A DNA stretch of 19,365 nucleotides from Caryophanales bacterium UBA1624 (GCA_002321395.1 DCMK01000053.1:1-19365); one strand, 5' to 3'. Counted from the first letter of the stretch, positions 13,186 to 19,365 are shown. Numbers and translations: made by a program. The notes: generated by a model from the letters alone, not told the origin.

Positions 13186-14421
13186 TCACTTGAGTTTGAA
13201 TTCGGCGATTCGCGCCCCATAAGAAATCCCATAGCCAAAAGGATAGATGCGGAATTGGTTCTTCCCTTCCATTACGGGCTTCTCCTGTGGGCGATCCACC
13301 ATTTTGGCGGAAACGATTTTCCGATCCGTTTCGACTTGGACGACCTTTTTGCCCAAAACACGTTGGACGTGGACGTCGGCGGCCATTGGGACATCTTTCA
13401 CGACGGCGTAGTATTTCCCGTCTTTTTCAAAGAAGCATGCGCCTTCTCCCCGAATCGAGGCCGGCTCAGTATCCAAGATGATGAAACGGTTCTTCTTTAG
13501 CCACTTCCCCAAGGAAAGCATGATTTCCTTTTGCATAAAAGGGACGTCCCCATTGCCCTTGGGGCCGACGTTGAGCAAAAGGTTGCATCCGCAGGCCCGG
13601 GTGTCGATCAGCTCGTTGAGGAGCTGCGAATAGGACTTAACGCACAAATCGTCTTTGGCGTATCCCCAATGGTCGGAGATTGTGTCGCAGACTTCTCCGG
13701 CAAGGGGGCGGGATTCCTTGGAAGAAACAGGGAAGGCTTTCCCTCTTTCGAAGGTGACGCAGTCAATTTCCTCTCCGCCTTTTTGCCCGCAAAAATCCAG
13801 GCCCGTGTTGTTCGTTACGATGGCCTTTGGCTGCAGGCGGTGGATCATTTTGTAAATCTCGTCTGGGAACGCCACCCCCTCGGGCAGCCCCCAGGTCCCG
13901 TCAAACCAAAAACCGCCGACTTCCCCGTAGTTCGTGCATAAAATTTCAATCGATTTGCGGAGATATTCGAAGTAAGACTCGAAATTGCCCTTTTGGAAAT
14001 CGCTCTGCCACCAATCGATGACAGTGTGGTAGAAGAAAGGCTTCATCCCATATTCATGGCATGCGTCTACAAACTCTTTGACCAAATCCCTTTTCGCCGG
14101 GGAGTGGGGGGCATCGTATTCGTTCAAGCCCTTTGTGTCGTAAAGGGAGAAACCTTCGTGATGGCGGGTCGTCATGGTGACGTAACGGCAGCCAGATTGC
14201 TTGGCTAGGCGGCAAAGGTCCCTGGCCCAGTTTTTCTTGGGGTTGAATTTAGGCAAGGTCTTTTCGATGTACTCATCCATCGAAATCGGACTTTTGATGT
14301 ACCCTCCGTTAAACGCGCAGGCAAAATACCATTCCCCTGCTTCGAGGGTGCTATATAAGCCGTAGTGGACGAACATTCCGAAACCGAGCTTTTTAAAGTC
14401 TTTTACGTAGGAGTAATCCAT
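13186..14421 (-). CDS. GH29 alpha-L-fucosidase, cytoplasmic
   Basis: A 411-aa glycoside hydrolase family 29 enzyme, which removes alpha-L-fucose from glycans with retention of configuration. Family features in order: FGMFVHYGLYS (14-24), TTRHHEGFSLYD (84-95), the nucleophile region GGFWFDGTW (169-177; D174 is the likely nucleophile) and CNLLLNVGPKGNGDVP (279-294), then a small C-terminal beta domain. There is no signal peptide or membrane segment, so the substrate must be imported small oligosaccharides. ATG 14421 is chosen for its GAGGAAAA ribosome site and the -10 upstream; an open frame extends to 14637 but lacks homology. Codon use matches the neighbours, so there is no sign of recent transfer. 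No clear terminator separates it from the rpsP promoter (81-nt gap), so read-through is possible. The acid/base Glu is not assigned. Confidence 0.9.
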   Translation of the reverse strand: MDYSYVKDFKKLGFGMFVHYGLYSTLEAGEWYFACAFNGGYIKSPISMDEYIEKTLPKFNPKKNWARDLCRLAKQSGCRYVTMTTRHHEGFSLYDTKGLNEYDAPHSPAKRDLVKEFVDACHEYGMKPFFYHTVIDWWQSDFQKGNFESYFEYLRKSIEILCTNYGEVGGFWFDGTWGLPEGVAFPDEIYKMIHRLQPKAIVTNNTGLDFCGQKGGEEIDCVTFERGKAFPVSSKESRPLAGEVCDTISDHWGYAKDDLCVKSYSQLLNELIDTRACGCNLLLNVGPKGNGDVPFMQKEIMLSLGKWLKKNRFIILDTEPASIRGEGACFFEKDGKYYAVVKDVPMAADVHVQRVLGKKVVQVETDRKIVSAKMVDRPQEKPVMEGKNQFRIYPFGYGISYGARIAEFKLK

Positions 14422-14440
14422 GTTTTTCCTCTTTCGGCTA

Positions 14441-14475
14441 ATTATAGCGTAGGAGGATTCCGCAAGAGTGCGGAA
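14441..14475 (-). promoter_or_regulatory. Fucosidase promoter with overlapping dyad
   Basis: Minus-strand TATAAT (14441-14446) lies 19 nt before the fucosidase ATG. The -35 position (about 14464-14469, read as ACTCTT) is poor and falls in the centre of an 18-bp inverted repeat TTCCGC-N6-GCGGAA (14458-14475). A perfect -10, a poor -35 and a dyad on top suggest a regulated promoter. Confidence 0.5.
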
Positions 14476-14561
14476 AGGGCAGGCAAAAAGGCTTCCTTGG
14501 TAGAAAAACGCACGGAAATCGCGCCCGGCCACCCGAAATGCAGAGGTCTTGCCGTTTTCCC

Positions 14562-14590
14562 TTGTCAGCCCTTCCCCGTAGGGGTATATT
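14562..14590 (+). promoter_or_regulatory. Promoter of rplS
   Basis: TTGTCA (14562-14567), a 17-nt spacer and TATATT (14585-14590), with a start expected near 14597. The end of the spacer holds a small dyad, CCCC-GTA-GGGG (14574-14584). Confidence 0.85.
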
Positions 14591-14596
14591 CTCTTT

Positions 14597-14680
14597 TGCG
14601 TCGAAAGACGATACGCAGGCTCCGCTGTCCCCGTCACGGATCATGAACCTGAAGAGAAACCGAAAAGCTGAAAAAGGAGG
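14597..14680 (+). promoter_or_regulatory. Structured 5' leader of rplS, candidate L19 autoregulatory element
   Basis: A leader of about 90 nt with two hairpins: CGTC-GAAA-GACG (14599-14610, a GNRA tetraloop) and TCCG-C-TG around TCCCCGT closed by CA-CGGA (14621-14640). CTCTTT (14591-14596) and GAAGAG (14651-14656) could close both, but the first arm lies at or before the predicted start. L19 leaders that regulate rplS are known in Bacillota; the match to that family is untested. The Shine-Dalgarno AAAGGAGG ends at 14680. Confidence 0.4.
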
Positions 14681-14688
14681 TAATCATC

Positions 14689-15036
14689 ATGAACAATCAA
14701 CTCGTGAAAGAAATCACCGCCCGTCAGCTGCGCCATGACATTCCGGACTTCAGCTCCGGCGACACCGTTCGCGTGTACGTCCGCATCGTTGAAGGGAAAA
14801 AGGAACGTCTCCAGATCTTCGAAGGTGTTGTGATGCAACGCCGCGGTGGTGGAATCGCCGAGACCTTCACCGTCCGCAAGATCTCGTCTGGGATCGGTGT
14901 GGAACGCACCTGGGCCGTCAATGCCCCCTCGATTGCCAAGATCGAAGTTGTCCGTAAGGGCAAGGTTCGCCGCAACAAGATCACCTACATGCGCAAGCTC
15001 TCTGGCAAAGCCGCTCGTATCAAAGAGGCTCAGTAA
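14689..15036 (+). CDS. rplS: 50S ribosomal protein L19
   Basis: A 115-aa L19 protein, which sits at the 30S-50S interface. Conserved blocks: GDTVRVYVRIVEGKKERLQI (residues 24-43), FEGVVMQRRGGGIAETFTVR (44-63), GIGVERTWAVNAPSIAKIEV (69-88) and KVRRNKITYMRKLSGKAARI near the end. Length is normal. The start is fixed by AAAGGAGG 8 nt upstream, the strongest ribosome site in the window. It has its own promoter, a structured leader and a strong terminator, so it is monocistronic. In B. subtilis it ends the rpsP-trmD cluster on the same strand; here that cluster is reversed, and rplS is the first plus-strand gene after it. Confidence 0.97.
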   Translation: MNNQLVKEITARQLRHDIPDFSSGDTVRVYVRIVEGKKERLQIFEGVVMQRRGGGIAETFTVRKISSGIGVERTWAVNAPSIAKIEVVRKGKVRRNKITYMRKLSGKAARIKEAQ

Positions 15037-15064
15037 GCCCGCATCCGTAAAGAAAAAAGTGACG

Positions 15065-15089
15065 AGGCCTCCGTTGGAGGCCTTTTTTT
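15065..15089 (+). terminator. Terminator after rplS
   Basis: Perfect 8-bp stem AGGCCTCC (15065-15072) and GGAGGCCT (15076-15083), loop GTT, followed by T to 15089. The T-run falls on the expected -35 position of the lepB promoter. Confidence 0.93.
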
Positions 15090-15105
15090 CATGCCCGACC
15101 ATCTT

Positions 15106-15111
15106 TATAAT
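15106..15111 (+). promoter_or_regulatory. -10 box of lepB
   Basis: Perfect TATAAT, 10 nt before ATG 15122; the leader would be only about 4 nt and no Shine-Dalgarno is present. With a 17-nt spacer the -35 is TTTTTT (15083-15088), the T-tract of the rplS terminator. Confidence 0.6.
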
Positions 15112-15121
15112 TCCTGTGATT

Positions 15122-16054
15122 ATGCCTGATGATTATCTTGAGACAAAAGGAGAGCTTACCGGGGATCTCAACCCCAAGAAGAAAAAGTCGAAACGCCACT
15201 GGTGGCAAATCGTTTTAGACGTCGTTTTGGTCGCGGCTTTCGTGGGGGTTGCCGCCTTTTCCATCAACGTGGTTTATCTCAGCGTGAATTACGGGGACGC
15301 CTTTTTCGTCGACGGCGCGTCGATGTACCCGACCTTGAACAAAGATGGCCTTGTTCGCCAAAAGGATGGCAGCTATAAGGCGATTACTTGGAAAAGCTCC
15401 GAGCAAGGCGATGGGGATTTCGTCGACTATGGCTGGGCGAGGATGGGCGAGAAAGGTCTTTCCGATTTGGGGCGTTTCGACATCGCGATCACCTATTATC
15501 CTTCGGACATGGTTTTGCAAGAGGACGGGAGCTACCTTCCCAAAAAAGGCGCATCTTTGAAAATCAAACGCGTGATTGGCCTTCCTGGCGAGACGGTCAC
15601 CATTTGCCCCGACTTGGATGAAAACGGGAATATCGCAACCCCCTGGGGCACGACCGTTATCCAGGATTCGGCAGGGGACGTGTATACGTATTCCTCTTAT
15701 TATTCTTTCTCCGACTTCGAGGACATCGATGGGGAAACCTATCGAAGCAAAGTGACCTTGGCCAATCAGAACGTTGGGCCCATCACTTTGGGGGAAGACG
15801 AATATTATGTTTGCGGCGATAACCGCGCCGGCCATTATTCCAGCGATTCTCGCGTGATTGGTGCCATCCCCCGTTATTGCTTGCAGGGGAAAGCGTATTT
15901 GGTGACTTCCCTCCGCAAGCTTTCCAAAAACGAAGGCGGGACGTTCAATCCGGTTTTCACCTGGAACAAAAACCGCCCGTTCTGGAACTATTACTATCTC
16001 GACTCCGCCCCCTTTGAAAAGACTTTGACCAAGAAGGAGACCTCCCATGCCTAA
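15122..16054 (+). CDS. lepB: Type I signal peptidase
   Basis: A 310-aa membrane serine protease that removes signal peptides from exported proteins. A basic N-terminus (PKKKKSKRHWW) is followed by one membrane helix (about 29-54). Catalytic boxes: GASMYPTL (65-72, Ser67), LKIKRVIGLPGETV (146-159, Lys149 as general base) and YYVCGDNRAGHYSSDSRVIG (228-247). Ser67 and Lys149 are 82 residues apart, about 40 more than in the small Bacillus SipS type; the extra segment (about 75-140) is probably an insertion in the catalytic core. The start is ATG 15122, which has no ribosome site but sits just after a perfect -10. It overlaps rbgA by 8 nt. Its place between rplS and rbgA is common in Bacillota. 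Confidence 0.94.
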   Translation: MPDDYLETKGELTGDLNPKKKKSKRHWWQIVLDVVLVAAFVGVAAFSINVVYLSVNYGDAFFVDGASMYPTLNKDGLVRQKDGSYKAITWKSSEQGDGDFVDYGWARMGEKGLSDLGRFDIAITYYPSDMVLQEDGSYLPKKGASLKIKRVIGLPGETVTICPDLDENGNIATPWGTTVIQDSAGDVYTYSSYYSFSDFEDIDGETYRSKVTLANQNVGPITLGEDEYYVCGDNRAGHYSSDSRVIGAIPRYCLQGKAYLVTSLRKLSKNEGGTFNPVFTWNKNRPFWNYYYLDSAPFEKTLTKKETSHA

Positions 16055-16916
16055 AGCAAAGGAAGTTCACTTTTTCCCAGGGCACATGGCCAAAGCCCTT
16101 CGGGAGATGGAAGGCTATCTGAAAGTCATCGACCTTGTGGTTGAGATTCTGGACAGTCGCGCGCCGGCTTCCAGCGAGAATCCTTTGCTTAGGGGAAAAC
16201 TGCAAAACAAAGCTACGCTCCACCTGCTTTCGAAGTCGGACTATTCCGATCCCGCTGTTACGGAACTTTGGCTCAAGCATTACGCTTCGATTGGAGAAAA
16301 GGCCATCTCCGGCAATTTGAAGAAAGCTAATTTCCTCGCCCTTCTCCGCCAAGCTTCCAATGACCTTTTGACGAAGAAGAGGGAGAAGGAGAAACGCTTC
16401 GGCATGAAACCTCAGCCGGTCCGGGTGATGGTCGTCGGCATCCCCAACGTCGGCAAATCGACTTTGATCAACAATCTGCGTGGCAAAAAGATCGCCGCGG
16501 TCGGCAACAAAGCCGGCGTCACCCGCTCAGAGCAGTGGATCAAACTGTCGGAAGACTTCCTTCTTTTAGATACCCCAGGTGTCCTGCCCATGAACTATCC
16601 GGACAAAAGCCAAGCGGTTCGTCTTGCCCTTTTGGGTTCGATGCGGGAAGACGTTTTGCCGACCCACGACCTAGCTTTGGCCTTGCTGGACTATTTGGAG
16701 GCGAATTACCCCAATTGCCTGCAGCAAAGATTCGGCATCGAAGACATCTCTTGCGAGGAAAAAAACGCAGTTTTGGAGAAAATCGCTGCAAAACGCGGAT
16801 TATTGGAAAATGGAGAACCATCTTTGGAAAAAGCATCTTATTTGCTGATAAAAGAGTTCAAAGACGGGCTTTTGGGCAGGATTTCACTGGAAAGGCCGAA
16901 AGAGGATGCTCGTTAA
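16047..16916 (+). CDS. rbgA: Ribosome biogenesis GTPase RbgA (YlqF)
   Basis: A 289-aa circularly permuted GTPase that matures the large ribosomal subunit. The RbgA signature FFPGHMAKALREM is at residues 9-21. GTPase motifs come in permuted order: G4 as LLSKSDYSD (60-68), G1 VVGIPNVGKSTLINNL (129-144), then NKAGVTRSEQWIKL and G3 LLLDTPGVL (172-180). The C-terminal helical domain ends with GLLGRISLERP. The G4 motif has Ser in place of the usual Asn of NKxD; SKxD and TKxD variants occur in SRP GTPases and may be functional. GGAGA upstream serves the start inside lepB (8-nt overlap), and the 3' end overlaps rnhB by 11 nt, so the three genes are coupled. Confidence 0.95.
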   Translation: MPKAKEVHFFPGHMAKALREMEGYLKVIDLVVEILDSRAPASSENPLLRGKLQNKATLHLLSKSDYSDPAVTELWLKHYASIGEKAISGNLKKANFLALLRQASNDLLTKKREKEKRFGMKPQPVRVMVVGIPNVGKSTLINNLRGKKIAAVGNKAGVTRSEQWIKLSEDFLLLDTPGVLPMNYPDKSQAVRLALLGSMREDVLPTHDLALALLDYLEANYPNCLQQRFGIEDISCEEKNAVLEKIAAKRGLLENGEPSLEKASYLLIKEFKDGLLGRISLERPKEDAR

Positions 16917-17526
16917 GGAAAGAGAATATTACTCGGATGAGATCCGCTTCATCGCCGGGACCGACGAAGCCGGACGAGGCCCTTTGGCCGGACCGGTCTG
17001 CGCGGCCGCGGTGGTGTTCCCGCCTGAATTTCGCTGCGAGGAGATCAACGATTCGAAACAACTGACCATGAAGAAAAGGGAAAGCCTTTTCCGAATGATC
17101 GAAGAGAACTCTTTGGGATTCGGCATCGCGATGGTCTCCGCTTCCGACATCGACCGGCTGAACATCTACGAGGCGACGAAAGTCGCGATGAAACATGCCC
17201 TTTCGGAAATCAGACATCCTTTTCAGCTTGTCCTCAGCGATGCGATGCCCCTCAACGATCTGGCCGTCCCGGTAGTCCCCATCATCAAAGGGGATGCTCA
17301 GTGCCTGAATATCGCCGCGGCTTCGATTTTGGCCAAAGTCACCCGAGACCGTTACATGATTCAGCTCGAAAGCCTCTATCCGATGTTCTCTTTCTCAAAA
17401 CATAAGGGATATGGGACGAAGGCCCATTTGGAGGAGCTTGCCAAAAACGGGCCCATCGAAGGGGTCCACCGGAAGAGCTTCGCCCCAGTCGCCCATTACA
17501 AGGACGTCCAGCTTAAGCTTTTCTAG
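16906..17526 (+). CDS. rnhB: Ribonuclease HII
   Basis: A 206-aa enzyme that cuts RNA in RNA-DNA hybrids and removes misincorporated ribonucleotides. It has GTDEAGRGPLAGPVCAAAVV (18-37; D20, E21), INDSKQLTMKKRE (47-59), SASDIDRLNIYEATKVAM (78-95), LVLSDAMPL (108-116; D112) and ILAKVTRDRYM (141-151; D148). The four acidic catalytic residues are all present. The C-terminal KHKGYGTKAHLEEL and HRKSFAPV are typical. The start overlaps rbgA by 11 nt; GAAAGAGG immediately before ATG may help initiation. The stop is TAG, the only TAG noted in the window. A gap of 52 nt precedes dprA, with no strong terminator. Confidence 0.95.
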   Translation: MLVKEREYYSDEIRFIAGTDEAGRGPLAGPVCAAAVVFPPEFRCEEINDSKQLTMKKRESLFRMIEENSLGFGIAMVSASDIDRLNIYEATKVAMKHALSEIRHPFQLVLSDAMPLNDLAVPVVPIIKGDAQCLNIAAASILAKVTRDRYMIQLESLYPMFSFSKHKGYGTKAHLEELAKNGPIEGVHRKSFAPVAHYKDVQLKLF

Positions 17527-17578
17527 TTTTTGCTCTCAAAATCCTTTTCCTCCTTTATGGGGAAGTGGAGGAAAAGAT

Positions 17579-18364
17579 ATGACCGCAAGAATGCTTCTTC
17601 TTTATTTGTCCCATAAATACAAAGGGGATTGGATGGCAATGATGAAAGCCATCAAGGCGAAGGAGCCCGTGAACCGCAAGGAAGTGGAGGAATTCGGACA
17701 AGTGCAAAAGCGCCCTTTCATCACTTTGATGGATCCCGAATACCCCGACGCCTTGAAAAACATCGATCAGCCCCCTTTCGTCCTTTACTACCAAGGGGAC
17801 TTCGGCCTCGTCTCCGATTTCCGAAAATGCGTTACTTTGGTCGGCTCGCGCGAGGCGACTTCCTATGGCGCGAAAAGAAGTCGGGAGATCGCTGAAGGCT
17901 TGGCTAAGGAAGGCTTCACCATCGTTTCGGGGCTTGCGAAAGGAATCGATGGGGCGGCGATGAGCGGGGCCGTCGAATCCGGAAAAGCCGTGGGCGTGCT
18001 GGGGAATGGGCTGGACTATCATTACCCTTCGGAAAACGCCGCGCTTCAGGACCGAGTCGCGGAGAAGGGACTGCTGCTAAGCGAATATCCTGATGGGGTT
18101 CGCCCATCCCAGCGGAACTTCCCAAACCGCAACCGCATTTTGGCGGGTCTCAGCTATCTGACGCTGCTTGGCGGATCAAAGCCCCACAGCGGGACTTTGA
18201 TTACTGCTGGCTATGCTTTGGATGATGGGAGGGAGGTGGCGTGCCTCCCCTATCGGGCCGATGAGGACAGCGGGAATAACCTTCTGATCCGCACGGGGGC
18301 ATGCCTGGTGCAGAACGTTCAGGATGTCTTGGAGCTGTTCCCAGGGAGGGCAAAAGAAAAATAA
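17579..18364 (+). CDS. dprA: DNA processing protein DprA
   Basis: A 261-aa protein of the DprA/Smf family, which loads RecA on incoming single-stranded DNA during transformation. An N-terminal helical part (1-60) leads to the Rossmann domain: VTLVGSREATSYG (85-97), GFTIVSGLAKGIDGAAMSGA (112-131), LGNGLDYHYP (141-150) and FPNRNRILAGLS (181-192), then HSGTLITAGYALDDGREVAC (203-222). The C-terminal winged-helix seen in longer homologues is absent. The usual VVEA before the KSGSLITA motif reads LTLLGGSKPHSGTLITA, so the conserved Glu is missing. GTGGAGGA lies 7-8 nt before ATG 17579; the frame is open further upstream but overlaps rnhB. No other competence gene is in the window, so it may have a role outside uptake. 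Confidence 0.9.
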   Translation: MTARMLLLYLSHKYKGDWMAMMKAIKAKEPVNRKEVEEFGQVQKRPFITLMDPEYPDALKNIDQPPFVLYYQGDFGLVSDFRKCVTLVGSREATSYGAKRSREIAEGLAKEGFTIVSGLAKGIDGAAMSGAVESGKAVGVLGNGLDYHYPSENAALQDRVAEKGLLLSEYPDGVRPSQRNFPNRNRILAGLSYLTLLGGSKPHSGTLITAGYALDDGREVACLPYRADEDSGNNLLIRTGACLVQNVQDVLELFPGRAKEK

Positions 18365-18368
18365 ATTC

Positions 18369-18418
18369 GAAGGCCTTATAAATAATTACTTTATTTATAT
18401 AGGGATTAAGGCGCCTTC
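18369..18418 (+). terminator. Nested dyad after dprA, candidate weak terminator
   Basis: An outer stem, GAAGGC (18369-18374) with GCCTTC (18413-18418), encloses a perfect AT-only 8-bp hairpin, ATAAATAA-TTACT-TTATTTAT (18378-18398). It contains the palindromes AAGGCCTT and AAGGCGCCTT. It is followed by a weak TTTGGCTTT tract. The island is much more AT-rich than its surroundings. Confidence 0.4.
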
Positions 18419-18425
18419 TTTGGCT

Positions 18426-18453
18426 TTGACAAGGATAAAAAAGCGCCTATATT
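18426..18453 (+). promoter_or_regulatory. Consensus promoter of topA
   Basis: Perfect TTGACA (18426-18431), a 16-nt spacer and TATATT (18448-18453). ATG 18464 follows after 10 nt, so the leader is about 4 nt and there is no Shine-Dalgarno. Confidence 0.85.
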
Positions 18454-18463
18454 TTCCCCGATT

Positions 18464-19365
18464 ATGAAACTTGTCATTGTAGAGTCACCCAAGAAATGCG
18501 AAACCATCGGCCGTTACCTCGGATCCGATTTCAAAGTCATGGCCAGCGAAGGCCATATCCGCGATCTCTCCACCCACGGGAAAGGCGGTTTGGGGATCGA
18601 CGTCGAGCACGGCTTCACCCCCGATTGGGAAATCCCGCCCAAGAAGAAGGCCATCGTTTCCAAATTATCCGCGGCCGCTAAAAGCGCGGACGAAGTCTAT
18701 CTCGCGACCGACCCTGACCGGGAAGGGGAGGCCATCTCTTGGCATCTTGCCAGCGTTTTGAAGCTGCCGGTGGAAACCACGAAGCGGCTTCAGTTCCACG
18801 AAATCACCAAGCCCGCGATTTTGGCGGCGCTACAAGCGCCGAAGACCATCGATATGAATCTTGTCCATGCGCAGGAGACAAGGCGCTTGGAAGATCGCAT
18901 CATCGGCTTTCAGGTCAGCTCTTTGCTGCAGAAGAAGATCGGCGTCCAAAGCGCTGGACGCGTCCAAAGTGCGACCCTCCGCATGATCGTGGACCGGCAA
19001 GCCGACATCGATGCCTTCGTCCCGAGCGAATACTGGGTCATCGATCTCGCCGTTGAGATCGATGGAGCCCTTTACAAAGCGACCCTGAGTAAAGTCGATG
19101 GGAAAGCTCCGAAGATTTCCTCAAAAGAAGAGGCCGATGCCATCCTCGCCCGCATTCCGGAGAATCTATTGGTCGCTTCCGTGAAGAAAGAGGCGAAGAA
19201 AGTGTTCCCCAAAGGGCCTTTTACGACTTCTTCCATGCAGCAAGAGGCTTTCTCGAAATTCCATTTCTCCAATGCGCGCACCCAATCCATCGCCCAAAAG
19301 CTATATGAAGGCGAGGAAGTCAACGGCGAGCACGTCGGTTTGATCACCTATATGCGTACCGATTC
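18464..19365 (+). CDS. topA: DNA topoisomerase I, N-terminal part (cut by window edge)
   Basis: The first 300 codons of a type IA topoisomerase, which relaxes negative supercoils. The TOPRIM domain has KLVIVESPKKCETIGRYLG (2-20; E7) and YLATDPDREGEAISWHL (79-95; metal-binding D83, D85, E87). Then come RLQFHEIT (108-115), TRRLEDRIIGFQVSSLL (139-155) and SAGRVQSATLRMIVDRQ (163-179). The window ends at GLITYMRTD; Tyr296 in this motif is the catalytic tyrosine. The frame is open to the last base and no stop is reached. ATG 18464 follows a consensus promoter with almost no leader. The position after dprA is as in B. subtilis. Confidence 0.96.
   Translation, partial: MKLVIVESPKKCETIGRYLGSDFKVMASEGHIRDLSTHGKGGLGIDVEHGFTPDWEIPPKKKAIVSKLSAAAKSADEVYLATDPDREGEAISWHLASVLKLPVETTKRLQFHEITKPAILAALQAPKTIDMNLVHAQETRRLEDRIIGFQVSSLLQKKIGVQSAGRVQSATLRMIVDRQADIDAFVPSEYWVIDLAVEIDGALYKATLSKVDGKAPKISSKEEADAILARIPENLLVASVKKEAKKVFPKGPFTTSSMQQEAFSKFHFSNARTQSIAQKLYEGEEVNGEHVGLITYMRTD

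Noticed and set aside
13186..14637. Longer fucosidase start at 14637
   Set aside because: The extra 72 residues are not GH29-like and would overlap the fucosidase and rplS promoters; ATG 14421 has a ribosome site and a perfect -10.
17509..17531. AGCTTAAGCT palindrome and T-rich stretch at the end of rnhB as a terminator
   Set aside because: The palindrome leaves almost no room for a loop, so it would not form a stable RNA hairpin.
17530..17561. Promoter TTGCTC ... TATGGG before dprA
   Set aside because: The spacer is 20 nt and the -10 is poor, so dprA is more likely read through from rnhB.

Overview
The window reads as a chromosomal housekeeping region of a Bacillota (Firmicutes) bacterium, most likely a Bacilli or Erysipelotrichia-type lineage with a fairly GC-rich genome. 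The gene set follows the arrangement known from Bacillus subtilis (yloU-yloV-recG-rnc-ftsY-ylxM-ffh-rpsP-ylqC-rimM-trmD-rplS-rbgA-rnhB-dprA-topA), but several genes usual in that stretch are absent: fapR/plsX/fab genes, smc between rnc and ftsY, and sucCD. TGA ends at least nine genes here, so this is the standard bacterial code and not the Mycoplasma code. A cytoplasmic GH29 alpha-L-fucosidase hints at a glycan-rich, possibly gut, habitat; that is inference. I cannot name a species.

Layout. 1-638: Nudix hydrolase. 652-2825: asp23-fakA operon, closed by a strong terminator. 2842-4851: recG. 4877-10849: one long apparent operon, rnc-ftsY-ylxM-ffh-(unknown 619-aa membrane protein)-lemA, with overlapping or tightly spaced genes and a strong terminator after lemA. 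10850-11202: about 350 bp without a convincing gene, holding a striking dyad and a possible minus-strand promoter. 11203-13157: minus-strand operon rpsP-khpA-rimM-trmD with its own promoter and terminator. 13186-14475: minus-strand fucosidase. 14562-15089: rplS with promoter, structured leader and terminator. 15106-17526: lepB-rbgA-rnhB, overlapping. 17579-18364: dprA. 18426-end: topA, cut by the window edge just after its catalytic tyrosine.

The genes serve protein targeting and export (ftsY, ylxM, ffh, lepB), ribosome and tRNA maturation (rpsP, rimM, trmD, rplS, rbgA, rnc), DNA repair, topology and uptake (recG, rnhB, dprA, topA) and membrane lipid supply (fakA). Four things stand out. First, the rpsP-trmD block is inverted relative to its neighbours, and extra genes (the lemA pair and the fucosidase) sit at the break points. 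Second, a two-gene membrane module is appended to the SRP operon. Third, many genes begin 6-12 nt after a sigma-A type -10 box with no Shine-Dalgarno, which implies leaderless or near-leaderless mRNAs. Fourth, at two junctions the upstream terminator's T-tract lies exactly where the next promoter's -35 should be. No CRISPR array, transposase, rRNA or tRNA gene was seen.
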